Of a stretch of DNA of 64,000 bases, positions 14,683 through 23,391 are shown in pieces. Origin of the DNA: Collinsella aerofaciens (GTDB lineage Bacteria; Actinomycetota; Coriobacteriia; Coriobacteriales; Coriobacteriaceae); the NCBI RefSeq assembly GCF_028207065.1, contig NZ_JAQLFP010000011.1, positions 1-64,000 of the forward strand. Direction: 5' to 3'. The number at the start of each line of letters is the position of its first letter. Position 1 is the stretch's first letter. Under the pieces are notes generated by a model that did not search any database, was not told where the DNA came from, and saw only the letters and a program-made list of their open reading frames with translations. The position numbers and the translations under genes are program-made.

Positions 14683-15522
14683 ATGGACCATTCAGTCACA
14701 CGCCGAAAGGCCTGCCGGTTGGCAATCTCGGCAGCCGGAGCCACACTGGCAGCCGTGGTACTGTCAGCCTGCTCGAACAGCGCTTCCGGCATGTCCGGCA
14801 AGGCCAGGCTGAACGTAGGCGTCCGCTCGGATATCGTCGGGTTTAGCGAACGTAATCCCAACAACGGCAAGTACTACGGATTCGAAATCGACCTCGCCAA
14901 CGAGTTGGCAAACCGTCTTGGCTATGGAGGCTGTTCGTTTACATCCGTAACGCCCGAGACGCGCGAAGAAATGCTCTCGTCGGGAAAAGTCGATTGCCTG
15001 ATCGCGTGCTACTCGATAAGCGACGAACGCAAAAAGCTGTTTGACTTCTCTGCCGCCTATTACACCGACTCGGTAATTCTTGTTGTCGAAAATACATCGC
15101 TCATTCAATCCTTCTCCCAGCTTAAGGGCGGAACAATTGGCACGGTATCCGGAACAAACGCTGCACCTCAACTTGCCGCGAAGTTTTTGGAGCTGGGGCT
15201 TTCGGACGGCATCCCCCGGCAGCAGGATGCCAAGAGCGGCAACATTGACTACGACACATGGCATCTGAGCCAATATGCAAGCTACGCCGAGCTTTCCCAC
15301 GCATTGGAATCCGGCGACGTCGACGCCATGGCGACCGATGGCGCAATTGCCAAAACCTATCTCGATGGCGAGCGCACCGTCCTGCCCGATTTTGGCATCA
15401 ACCCACAGCGCTACGCTGTCGCAACGCAGAAGGGCTCCGAGCTTTCACCCAAGATTGCCGCCGAAGTACGCTCAATGCTCAAAGACAAAACAATCGATAC
15501 GCTCATCCAGAAATGGAACTAA
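14683..15522 (+). CDS. Solute-binding lipoprotein, amino-acid type (SBP_bac_3)
   Basis: This 279-aa protein has a twin-basic start, a hydrophobic stretch and the lipobox L-S-A-C at residues ~25-28, so it is membrane-anchored outside the cell. The mature part follows the SBP_bac_3 pattern: L-N-V-G-V-R-S-D, G-F-E-I-D-L-A-N-E-L-A, a D-C-L-I-A-C-Y-S-I-S strand, and G-G-T-I-G-T-V-S-G-T-N-A-A. The usual permease and ATPase partners are absent. Instead a Cache-MscS channel gene starts 12 bp downstream, which suggests that the binding protein serves sensing or channel control. ATG 14683 has gagg seven bases upstream; an ATG at 14677 is too close. Confidence 0.85.
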   Translation: MDHSVTRRKACRLAISAAGATLAAVVLSACSNSASGMSGKARLNVGVRSDIVGFSERNPNNGKYYGFEIDLANELANRLGYGGCSFTSVTPETREEMLSSGKVDCLIACYSISDERKKLFDFSAAYYTDSVILVVENTSLIQSFSQLKGGTIGTVSGTNAAPQLAAKFLELGLSDGIPRQQDAKSGNIDYDTWHLSQYASYAELSHALESGDVDAMATDGAIAKTYLDGERTVLPDFGINPQRYAVATQKGSELSPKIAAEVRSMLKDKTIDTLIQKWN

Positions 15523-15534
15523 GGAAGTCCACCC

Positions 15535-18500
15535 ATGTCCAAGCGACTAAAACAGAAGTCCGTGGCGCTTGCCATTGCCGTAGCCGTCTGCACGTTAGCG
15601 ATGGGACTCCTACTCGCCTCGATGCAAACGCGTCTATCGCAAGAGGAATACGCTTTGGAATTCGATCGCGTTGCCGCTGAACTCCCCGATCTCGTTAAAA
15701 CGGCTCAGTCGGAAACGAAAGACAACACCCAAGCATTTGATGACTTGTATCGTACGCGTGCCGCAAGCATCGCATTTATGGCGGCCAACAATGCCGGTTA
15801 TGAAGCGACCGATGCCAAAATGGCCGAGTTCAAGGACCTGCTCAAGGTCGATAACGTTCTCATTACCCGACGTGACGGCTCCATCATCGCCAAAGCGGCT
15901 GACACCAAAGCCGATTTCAGCCGCGCCCGCTTTAACCAGCTACGTCAGTGCTTCGAGACCGGCAAGCCCTCCGATCCAGTTGAGATCGATCTTCCCGATC
16001 AAGACTGGGTCATGCGATACTATGCCGCCAAAATCGATGACGACACCATGGTCATCGTAGAGCAAAATCCCCAAGAGCTGCACGCCCTTGTCAAGGACAC
16101 CGGCTCGACCGAGAGCATGCTCAAGAACATCTCGCTCGGCAGCCACGGATATGTCCTCGCCGTATCGGCAAAAACGCACCTGATCACCTACCATCCCGAT
16201 CAGAACATGATAGGTACCGATGCGCTCGACAACGGCATCGACATGGGCAATCTTGAGGACGGCAAGACATTCATCACTTCCGTCAAAAACACAAGCCTGT
16301 ATTGTCGCGTCAAGTTGGTCGATGACACCTATTACATTCTCGCCATTCCCGAAAGCGATACCGCCTCCGCGCGCAACATCACCGTGGGTGTCATCCTCTT
16401 TGCCTTCATCACAATCGTCGCCGCCGTGGCACTCTATGACCTGTTTGTCCTAGCGGATGACGAACATGACGACCACGGGCATCGCGAATACGTCAAGATC
16501 GGTCGCGGCCTTCGGTTTAGCCCCTCCGTGGGCAGGCGCGCAACAGCCTTGTCCATTGCAGGACTCGTCTTACTTTTGGCAGTAACCTTCTATATGCAAA
16601 CGCTCTTTGCCCTTTCGAGCCAGGTGACGGTCAATCGAGAGCGCTTAGAGCAGATCGATCAAACGCTCAAAAATAATGCGCTGCGCGAGGATGAACTTAC
16701 GAGCCAATATAGCGAGCACTATGCCACTGCCTGCCACATTATCGCCTACATCATTGAGCACAATCCAGAGCTCGCCACGCGAGCCGACCTGCACAGCTTG
16801 GCAAAAACGTTCAACATCGAGTCAATTTATCTCTACGACGGCGACGGCAATATGACGATCTCGAGCACGTCGCAGCGATCCTACAGCCTTTCGACCAAGT
16901 ACGGTGACTCCTCCTACGAGTTCCGCTCGCTTTTGGGCGGCAAGGATGAATATATACAGCCCCTCTCTATCAACAGAACCACCGGCGAGACATATCAGTA
17001 CATCGGAGTCGCACTCTACGATCAGGATGGCATTGCAGACGGAATCGTGCAGATTGCCGTGCGCCCCATGCGCTTAGAAGAAATGCTCAAGAGCACCAAG
17101 ATCGACGCGGTGCTCGATGGCATCAAGGCGGGCGCCGGAGGCTTCGCCTTTGCAATCGAGAAAAAAGACGGTACCGTCGCATATCATCCCAACGACCTTC
17201 TTTTGGGGAAAAAGGCATCCGAAATAGGACTGACTGACGAGCAGCTTGCAGACGGCTTTAGCGACTTCGTCTACATCGACAACCAAAAACTCTACGCCTC
17301 CCGCTTGGAGACTGGTGACTATTACGTTTACGTCGCAGCACCCGAAGACTCTTTTATGCACCAGCGCGTTCCGCTCACCATCGCAACCGGAGTTATCGCC
17401 GCCATTTGCTTTGCCCTTATCTACCCGTTGCTGACACTCGACACCATAAAAGTCGAAGAAAAGCGTTCGAAGCGCGAAGACGATTTCGCGACAAGGCGGC
17501 ACAACATCACCGTCACGACGCCCGACGGCCGTGTCAAACACAGCGAAAGCGCCATTGGCCGATGGCTCAACATCTCCTTTAAATGGGAGGACAAAACCCC
17601 CGAGCAAAAACTCGGCACAGTCCTTAGATGGTTTACCGGCATCGCGGTGTTTATCGTCTTTTTGGCCGTCTTGCTTAAAGACGCTCTGTTTGGCCCGAAT
17701 TCGGTATTTACCTATATCCTAGGTAACGACTGGCAGCACGGTCTCAACATATTCGCGCTCACCGCTTCAATCATGTACGCCTGTGTGGCTCTCACAGTGT
17801 GCGCTATCGCGCAGGCGCTTCTTCGCATGTTGTCCAATGTGCTTGGAGCGCGCGGCGAGACGATATGCCGACTTCTCTCGAGCCTGACAAAATACGGGAC
17901 TCTCATCGCTATGCTCTATTGGTGCCTCGGTGTTTTGGGTGTCGATACCGCAACGCTTTTAGCCTCGGCAGGCATCATCACGCTCGCCGTCTCCTTTGGA
18001 GCCAAAGACCTCATCACGGATATCTTATGCGGGCTCTTTATTATCTTTGAAGGCGAGTTCCGCGTTGGAGACGTCATCTCGGTTGGCGGCAATACCGGCA
18101 CCGTTATGGAGATTGGCGTGCGAACCACAAAGATCAATGACGGCAACGGCAATGTTCTGCTCCTGCGCAACAGCTCGATTTCGAATGTCACCAACATGAC
18201 CAAACTTAATTCTTACGCCAGTATAGATATCACCATCCCGGTGGGAGAATCTCTACCCTATGTCGAAAAGGTGCTTAAAGACGAGCTCAAAAGCGTGCAT
18301 GACCGCGTTCCCGCCATTATCGATGGCCCCTTCTACAAGGGCGTGGTCGACCTTAGCAGCGCCGCTATGACCATTCGCGTCGTCGCCACCTGCAAGGAGA
18401 CCGATCGCGGCGGCGTCATGCGTTCTTTGCGCCGTGAGGTAAAGCTCATGCTTTCCCGCCGCGACATCGCCCCCTATCAACTCGTTTTCGATCATTGCGA

Positions 18501-18618
18501 TGCCGACGAGTCCGCCTCAAGGGAAGCTACCGCTGAAGAACTCGCCGAAGCGGACGAGTTTAGCGAAGAGCAGAAACTCGCCTCGCAAGACCTGGGTAAT
18601 GAACCTACCAATCAGTAA
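15535..18618 (+). CDS. Double-Cache sensor fused to MscS-type mechanosensitive channel
   Basis: This 1027-aa membrane protein has TM helices near residues 8-29, 282-306, 332-357 and 611-634, bounding two extracytoplasmic regions of ~250 residues each. Both carry Cache-like features (G-S-H-G-Y-V-L-A-V and G-G-F-A-F-A-I-E-K-K-D-G-T-V-A-Y-H-P). After further helices at ~695-720, 735-765 and 785-802 comes an MscS core: pore helix A-S-A-G-I-I-T-L-A-V-S-F-G-A-K-D-L-I and the beta-domain F-R-V-G-D-V-I-S-V near 841-849. The acidic C-terminal tail is unusual. Cache domains normally sit on chemoreceptors and kinases, so a ligand-controlled channel is inferred. Ribosome-binding site aaggaag precedes ATG 15535. 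Confidence 0.8.
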   Translation: MSKRLKQKSVALAIAVAVCTLAMGLLLASMQTRLSQEEYALEFDRVAAELPDLVKTAQSETKDNTQAFDDLYRTRAASIAFMAANNAGYEATDAKMAEFKDLLKVDNVLITRRDGSIIAKAADTKADFSRARFNQLRQCFETGKPSDPVEIDLPDQDWVMRYYAAKIDDDTMVIVEQNPQELHALVKDTGSTESMLKNISLGSHGYVLAVSAKTHLITYHPDQNMIGTDALDNGIDMGNLEDGKTFITSVKNTSLYCRVKLVDDTYYILAIPESDTASARNITVGVILFAFITIVAAVALYDLFVLADDEHDDHGHREYVKIGRGLRFSPSVGRRATALSIAGLVLLLAVTFYMQTLFALSSQVTVNRERLEQIDQTLKNNALREDELTSQYSEHYATACHIIAYIIEHNPELATRADLHSLAKTFNIESIYLYDGDGNMTISSTSQRSYSLSTKYGDSSYEFRSLLGGKDEYIQPLSINRTTGETYQYIGVALYDQDGIADGIVQIAVRPMRLEEMLKSTKIDAVLDGIKAGAGGFAFAIEKKDGTVAYHPNDLLLGKKASEIGLTDEQLADGFSDFVYIDNQKLYASRLETGDYYVYVAAPEDSFMHQRVPLTIATGVIAAICFALIYPLLTLDTIKVEEKRSKREDDFATRRHNITVTTPDGRVKHSESAIGRWLNISFKWEDKTPEQKLGTVLRWFTGIAVFIVFLAVLLKDALFGPNSVFTYILGNDWQHGLNIFALTASIMYACVALTVCAIAQALLRMLSNVLGARGETICRLLSSLTKYGTLIAMLYWCLGVLGVDTATLLASAGIITLAVSFGAKDLITDILCGLFIIFEGEFRVGDVISVGGNTGTVMEIGVRTTKINDGNGNVLLLRNSSISNVTNMTKLNSYASIDITIPVGESLPYVEKVLKDELKSVHDRVPAIIDGPFYKGVVDLSSAAMTIRVVATCKETDRGGVMRSLRREVKLMLSRRDIAPYQLVFDHCDADESASREATAEELAEADEFSEEQKLASQDLGNEPTNQ

Positions 18619-18678
18619 TTCATGGCACCGGGCAACACCCGCACGGCGCCATTAAGGCTCAAGGGAAAGGAACTGAAC

Positions 18679-19077
18679 ATGAGCAACAATCGTAAAGTCC
18701 TAAAGGTCATGTCCATCATCTATGTAGTGGGAGGTATTTTTAGCATCGCCGCGGGCGCGTTGGCGCTCACTGCAGCTTCGGGCGACGCCAGCGGCGATCT
18801 CTCGGTCTACAGCGTTGTCGTCATCGTGATGGGCATCGTCGAAATCATCGCTGCCGCGTTGGGCATCCGCGCCTCAAATAACCCCAGCAAGATTGGTGTC
18901 GTTTGGGTCTGGGCTATCATTTGCCTGGTATGCGCCGTTGTGAGCCTGCTGCTTTCCGAGCCCTTCTTGGGCGGAGTCGGCACCAGCGCCACCGATGTTA
19001 CCGCCGTGGTCGTAAGTGCCGTGTACTTCGTTTTCGCCAACCGCGTTAAAAAGGAAAGCCAGGAGCACCTGAGCTAG
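18679..19077 (+). CDS. Four-helix small membrane protein, paralogue of the 20398 gene
   Basis: This 132-aa protein is almost entirely hydrophobic, with four likely helices (I-I-Y-V-V-G-G-I-F-S-I-A-A-G, V-V-V-I-V-M-G-I-V-E-I-I-A-A, I-I-C-L-V-C-A-V-V-S-L-L and a final A-V-V-V-S-A-V-Y-F-V). The N-terminal pattern R-K-V-L-K-V-M-S-I-I-Y matches R-K-T-L-K-I-L-A-L-I-Y in the 133-aa protein at 20398. It lies 60 bp after the Cache-MscS gene with a terminator behind it, so it ends the operon. Function is unknown. ATG 18679 has aaagga upstream. Confidence 0.7.
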   Translation: MSNNRKVLKVMSIIYVVGGIFSIAAGALALTAASGDASGDLSVYSVVVIVMGIVEIIAAALGIRASNNPSKIGVVWVWAIICLVCAVVSLLLSEPFLGGVGTSATDVTAVVVSAVYFVFANRVKKESQEHLS

Positions 19078-19112
19078 GGTATCTGACCTGCCTGCGCAGA
19101 GCGCCGTATATG

Positions 19113-19159
19113 AAAACCGCCCTCCGTTTCTCGAGCAGACAAGAAACGGAGGGCGGTTT
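19113..19159 (+). terminator. Strong terminator of the Cache-MscS operon
   Basis: Eighteen-base arms (aaaccgccctccgtttct with agaaacggagggcggttt) flank a ~10-base loop. The A-rich 5' side and T-rich 3' side allow action on both strands, so it also faces the LysR gene. Confidence 0.85.
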
Positions 19160-19265
19160 GCTGTGGATAGTCTTTGCATTCATTCGGTTGCCACGGCACG
19201 GCACAATCGACAGCATAATGCCAGACACGACCGGGCCGACAGCGGCAAGCGCGTCAACAAATGTG

Positions 19266-20204
19266 CTAGCGAGCAGCAGACCCGTTGGCACAGCCCACCA
19301 TGCGAATCAAGTAGTTCTCTACGACGTGATAAGCTTGGGACTTTTCATCTTTAAGGGAAACTAAGCACACCGGAACCGTCAGGGCCCCTTCGCCCACAAT
19401 GGGAACAATCTCAAACCCACTTGCAACCTGACCGGGAACGGGAAGAATGGCATTTAAGAAATAGCCGCGCTCGGCCGTCAAAAACGCCCCAACTTGAGCG
19501 GGGCTATCGATAACGCGCGTCTCACCTAGGACATCGTGGCTATTGTACTGCCAAAAAATCGAGTTGTTAAAGCTATCGAACGCAGTCGACTGTCCCACCG
19601 GATAGGAGCTCAGATCAGCCACAGTCACAAAGGGCCTCTTGCCGAGCGGATGGTCGGCAGCGACGAAAATACCCGTGGGCAGAGTTCCCAGCTGTTCGCA
19701 GTCATCATTGGTATTGTCATATGTACCCACCGTAAGCAAGGCATCAAGGCCGCCCTGCTCGAGCTCCTGCTGGGCAACTCCGGGATGCACAGTGCAAAAC
19801 TTCACCCGCACGCGCACACCACGCATGATAAGCGCAGATAGCCCCTTATATAGCTTATCCTCGTTATCGAATGCGGGAGCGCACAGGCCAATCGAGAGTT
19901 CCGGCATCGCTTGCGGACCAGAGGCCGACGAGACGGTCAGGTCGCATCCAGACGGGTCAAAGTTTTCAACCTCGCGATATGCTTCGACGGCGGGGCGAGC
20001 CTTGGCATAAAAGCTGCGGCCGGCCTGAGTCGGCCTGACACCGCTACTTCCACGCTCAAAAAACTGAACGTTAAAAAACTGCTCGAGCTCGCTAATTGAC
20101 TTGGAAATGGCCTGAACGGTCACGTTGCGCTGTTGCGCCGCAGCAGTAAAACTCTTCGTCTCGAATACGGCGACAAAATAGCCAACCTGCTTGATATTCA
20201 CCAT
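19266..20204 (-). CDS. LysR-family transcriptional regulator
   Basis: This 312-aa protein has an N-terminal winged HTH (F-T-A-A-A-Q-Q-R-N-V-T-V-Q-A-I-S-K-S-I-S-E-L-E) and a substrate-binding-like effector domain (residues ~90-300). It diverges from the small membrane protein gene at 20398, its likely target by LysR convention. The first ATG at 20204 is very close to agaggtg; the GTG at 20201 is better spaced, giving a start N-I-K-Q-V-G-Y-F. Confidence 0.88.
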   Translation of the reverse strand: MVNIKQVGYFVAVFETKSFTAAAQQRNVTVQAISKSISELEQFFNVQFFERGSSGVRPTQAGRSFYAKARPAVEAYREVENFDPSGCDLTVSSASGPQAMPELSIGLCAPAFDNEDKLYKGLSALIMRGVRVRVKFCTVHPGVAQQELEQGGLDALLTVGTYDNTNDDCEQLGTLPTGIFVAADHPLGKRPFVTVADLSSYPVGQSTAFDSFNNSIFWQYNSHDVLGETRVIDSPAQVGAFLTAERGYFLNAILPVPGQVASGFEIVPIVGEGALTVPVCLVSLKDEKSQAYHVVENYLIRMVGCANGSAAR

Positions 20205-20397
20205 TCACCTCTAAAAAATGCACAGTTTAATCCAGTTAAACAAAAACCTAGCACAGCGCAAGTGCCATCCCTGTCATGAGCGGAGCATTCAACTATTGGA
20301 TGAACGTACACAGCACCTGGTTGAATTACAATATGCTTCGCGACATGCGTCATGCGTGCGCATCAAATACGTCATGTCCACTTCGAAAGGACCAGCT

Positions 20398-20799
20398 ATG
20401 AGCTACACTCGCAAGACACTCAAAATACTTGCCCTCATTTACTTTGTTTTGGGCATCGCCAGCCTCGTCATCGCCGGCGTCGGCATCGCCAACGGCAGCC
20501 TCGATTCCAAGTATGGGTCGAACGCCATGCTCGCCGCGGCCGTACTTGTCATCAAAGGTCTTGTCGATCTTGCAGCAGGCGTCGCCGGCATCAAGGGCGC
20601 CAACAAGCCCTCGCAGGTGGATGGCGCGTTTAAGCTCGGCATCGTTGCCGCAATCGCCACGATTGCGCAGGCCGTGCTCACGCTTCCCGCACTCGGCGGC
20701 AGCGCCGTCAATATCGGCGCCTTTGTCATCGTGGTCTACGACCTGTTCTTTGTTCAGCAGGCGCACGCCGTCAAGGCCGAGAACAAGGACCGCCTGTAA
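20398..20799 (+). CDS. Four-helix small membrane protein
   Basis: This 133-aa protein has four hydrophobic segments, with the same N-terminal pattern and size as the paralogue at 18679. Its C-terminus (V-Y-D-L-F-F-V-Q-Q-A-H-A-V) reappears almost unchanged in the truncated copy at 14197. ATG 20398 has gaaagga upstream; the frame is open further 5' but without a start signal. It is divergent from the LysR gene and probably under its control. No function is known. Confidence 0.7.
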   Translation: MSYTRKTLKILALIYFVLGIASLVIAGVGIANGSLDSKYGSNAMLAAAVLVIKGLVDLAAGVAGIKGANKPSQVDGAFKLGIVAAIATIAQAVLTLPALGGSAVNIGAFVIVVYDLFFVQQAHAVKAENKDRL

Positions 20800-20840
20800 G
20801 CGCTCGCTTCTCTTAGCCTCTGCAGCCAAGCAACTAAAAA

Positions 20841-20873
20841 GGGCCGATCGCGCAGCAACGCGGTCGGCCCTTT
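20841..20873. terminator. Terminator between convergent genes
   Basis: gggccgatcgcg pairs with cgcggtcggccc (one G-T pair), followed by ttt and preceded by aaaaa, which allows use on both strands. A decayed copy lies near 14374-14402. Confidence 0.75.
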
Positions 20874-20927
20874 ACGTTTGCCCAGATAAAACCTGCCAAA
20901 ATAAACCTGTCCCTTTTTGGCAGGTTG

Positions 20928-21743
20928 TTAGCTGTGGCGGTACTCGGCGATGATGAAGTCGATACCGGTCTGAAGGGTGTCCAGGTTTGCCAGGCGCTCT
21001 TTGTCGGCAGGGCGCGTGCGGTAGTAGTACGGCGTCATCTGGAACACCGCCTCGATGTCGGCCTGCGTCTGGAGCGTAATGTTCGCAGATACCCGTTGCG
21101 TTCCCACCAACTCGAGCTCGGTCGTCTTCGGCAGCTTCTCGTCGTTGAGATATGGCGTGTCGTAGAGCACCTCCTTGAGCCCAAAGAGATGACGGGCACC
21201 CGGTATAACGGTATAGAGCGAGCCCTCGGGTGCCAGCACGCGGGCAAACTCACGCTCGTTAAAGGGAGCAAAGAGCTCGGACACCATATCGAAGGTGCCA
21301 TCGGCCACGGGGATGTCCTTCATGTTGGCCACGAAGTAGGTCGCATCGCCGCGCTTGGCGGCCAGACGTACCATCTCTTTGCCCAGGTCGAACCCATAAG
21401 CATCCACGCCCGGCACCGCACCCATGGCGCTGGTGTAGTAGCCCTCGCCACAGCAAATATCGAGCAAGGTCAGCTGCTTGTCCGTAGACACCCCGTGCTC
21501 TGCCGCCCGCGCGCGCACCAGCTCGACCATCGCATCGCGCAACGGCGCATAGTAACCGCGGTTCAGAAAGTCACGACGGCTGCGCGCCTGCGACTTGGGA
21601 TCGCCCATGGAGTCGCCGCTCTTGGACGAGCGCAGCAGATACAGATAGCCCTCGCGCGCACGGTCAAACCGGTGTCCGCCCGCGCACACAGCACCGCGCT
21701 CGTCGTCCACCAAAGGCTCATGGCAAACGGGACACAACAACAT
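20928..21743 (-). CDS. rlmA: 23S rRNA (guanine-N1)-methyltransferase RlmA type
   Basis: This 271-aa protein opens with a zinc knuckle C-P-V-C .. C-A-G-G-H (Cys 4, Cys 7, Cys 20, His 24) followed by F-D-R-A-R-E-G-Y-L-Y-L-L, the signature of RlmA proteins that methylate G745/G748 of 23S rRNA. The SAM-binding motif is L-D-I-C-C-G-E-G-Y-Y. RlmA(II) members (TlrB) give tylosin resistance; which guanine is modified cannot be told here. ATG 21743 has aaggag upstream. The final ~20 codons are duplicated at 14454-14515. Confidence 0.85.
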   Translation of the reverse strand: MLLCPVCHEPLVDDERGAVCAGGHRFDRAREGYLYLLRSSKSGDSMGDPKSQARSRRDFLNRGYYAPLRDAMVELVRARAAEHGVSTDKQLTLLDICCGEGYYTSAMGAVPGVDAYGFDLGKEMVRLAAKRGDATYFVANMKDIPVADGTFDMVSELFAPFNEREFARVLAPEGSLYTVIPGARHLFGLKEVLYDTPYLNDEKLPKTTELELVGTQRVSANITLQTQADIEAVFQMTPYYYRTRPADKERLANLDTLQTGIDFIIAEYRHS

Positions 21744-21805
21744 GGCAACTCCTTAGCGCGAACAACACAACGCCCACCATTGTCGCACGCCTCCCCCGCC
21801 TCGTC

Positions 21806-21851
21806 ATTGGGGACGTTCTTGTTCGACTAGTCATTTAAGAACGTCCCCAAT
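21806..21851. repeat. Intergenic hairpin repeat, aacgtccccaat family
   Basis: attggggacgttctt (21806-21820) and aagaacgtccccaat (21837-21851) are perfect inverted arms. The same words recur at 34560-34660, 41468-41513 and 45545-45590. It lies between the divergent rlmA and MATE genes; degenerate relatives continue to ~21915. Confidence 0.7.
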
Positions 21852-21979
21852 GACTAGTCTGAAGGAGTGTCCCCAGCTGCCGGCAGAAAAGGAACGTCCC
21901 TAAGTGCCGACTGGATGCATTAGGAGTATCATCGTCTGCGCAAATAAGGAGCGAATCGCATATTAGAGATTGAGAGCGT

Positions 21980-23362
21980 ATGACTGATACCGCGTCCAAG
22001 CACATTGACATGACCACCGGCTCGCTGTGGCGCAATATTCCCCTGTTCGCCTTTCCCGTCGCCGCCACGAGCATCCTTGAGCAGCTGTCGAACCTCATCG
22101 CCACGGTCATCATCGGTAACTTCTCGGGCGACCAGGGAACCCTCGCCATGGCGGCGGTCGGCTCCAATGTTCCGCTTACCAGTCTTATGATCAACCTGTT
22201 TATTGGGCTGTCGCTTGGCTCCAACGTGGTCATCGCCAACGCCATCGGCCGCAACGATCAGAACATGGTCAAGCGCGCCGTCCATACCTCGATTCTGATG
22301 GCACTCGTGGGCTTTGTCGTCATCGCACTGGGCGAGATCTTTGCCGAGCCCATGCTCGCCGCGCTCAACGTCCCTGACGAAACCATGCCGCTCGCATCGC
22401 TCTACCTGCGCGTCTTTTTGCTCAGCATGCCCTCGATCTTGCTCTACAACTTTGAGGCCGCAATCTTCCGCTCCGTCGGCATCACCCGCATGCCGCTGCA
22501 GGCGCTTGCCGTGTCCACCGTCCTCAACATTGGCCTGGACCTCATCTTTGTCCCCGTGCTCCACTGGGGCGTCGCGGGTGTCGCCATCGCCACCGCCATC
22601 GCCTATACCGTCAGCGCAGTCACGCTCTTTATCCGTCTGCTCAAGACCGATTCCGTCGTCCGCGTCACCCTGCGCGATCTGGCTATCGACCCCGTCGCCC
22701 TCAAGCGCATCGTTAAGATCGGCCTGCCCGCCGGCATCCAAAGCGCCGTCTTTGCCGTCGCTAACATCATCATCCAGTCCGCCATCAACAGCTTGGGCAC
22801 CGAGGTCATGGCGGCATCCAGCGCTGCCATGAGTCTGGAGTATGTGTGCTACAACCTGCTCAACAGCTTTAGCCAGGCTTGCACCACCTTTGTGGGACAA
22901 AACCACGGTGCCCGCCAGATCGACCGCTGCACCAAAACGCTCAAGGTCTGCCTGGTCGAAGGCGGTATCGTCGCACTCACCACCATCGTCATCATCGTCG
23001 GTCTGGGGCGCGAGATCCTGGCGCTCTTTAACAGCGATCCCAACATCGTCTCGATCGGCTATATCCGTGTGTGCTCGATCTTCCCGGCATACGCCTTTAG
23101 CATGTTCTACGAGAATATGTCCGGCTACCTGCGCGGCTTTGGCATCTCGCTCATGCCCGCCCTCATCACCATGATCTGTGTCTGCGGCATCCGCTTCTAC
23201 TGGGTATTCTGCGTGTTCCCGCACTTCCGCACCTTTGCGAACATCATGATGGTCTACCCCATCAGCCTGGGCACCACAGCGTTCTTTATGGTCGTGGCGG
23301 TATTGCTCTGCCATCCGGCACGCACCTATCGTCTGGCGCAAGCCAAGACTGGGGCGCGCTAG
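21980..23362 (+). CDS. MATE-family efflux transporter
   Basis: This 460-aa polytopic protein has about twelve hydrophobic segments in two similar halves. Family features are G-S-L-W-R-N-I-P-L-F-A-F-P at the start, A-V-G-S-N-V-P-L and the second-half I-G-L-P-A-G-I-Q-S. MATE proteins export cationic drugs or metabolites using Na+ or H+; the substrate is unknown. The start at 21980 has only a weak upstream purine stretch. It is convergent with the LysR gene at 23392. Confidence 0.9.
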   Translation: MTDTASKHIDMTTGSLWRNIPLFAFPVAATSILEQLSNLIATVIIGNFSGDQGTLAMAAVGSNVPLTSLMINLFIGLSLGSNVVIANAIGRNDQNMVKRAVHTSILMALVGFVVIALGEIFAEPMLAALNVPDETMPLASLYLRVFLLSMPSILLYNFEAAIFRSVGITRMPLQALAVSTVLNIGLDLIFVPVLHWGVAGVAIATAIAYTVSAVTLFIRLLKTDSVVRVTLRDLAIDPVALKRIVKIGLPAGIQSAVFAVANIIIQSAINSLGTEVMAASSAAMSLEYVCYNLLNSFSQACTTFVGQNHGARQIDRCTKTLKVCLVEGGIVALTTIVIIVGLGREILALFNSDPNIVSIGYIRVCSIFPAYAFSMFYENMSGYLRGFGISLMPALITMICVCGIRFYWVFCVFPHFRTFANIMMVYPISLGTTAFFMVVAVLLCHPARTYRLAQAKTGAR

Positions 23363-23391
23363 ACACATCCAACAAGGTGGCGCATCGGCAA

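Noticed and set aside
19160..19291. Minus-strand frame with a hydrophobic stretch (L-L-L-A-S-T-F-V-D-A-L)
   Set aside because: It overlaps the LysR end and a strong terminator, and has no ribosome-binding site.
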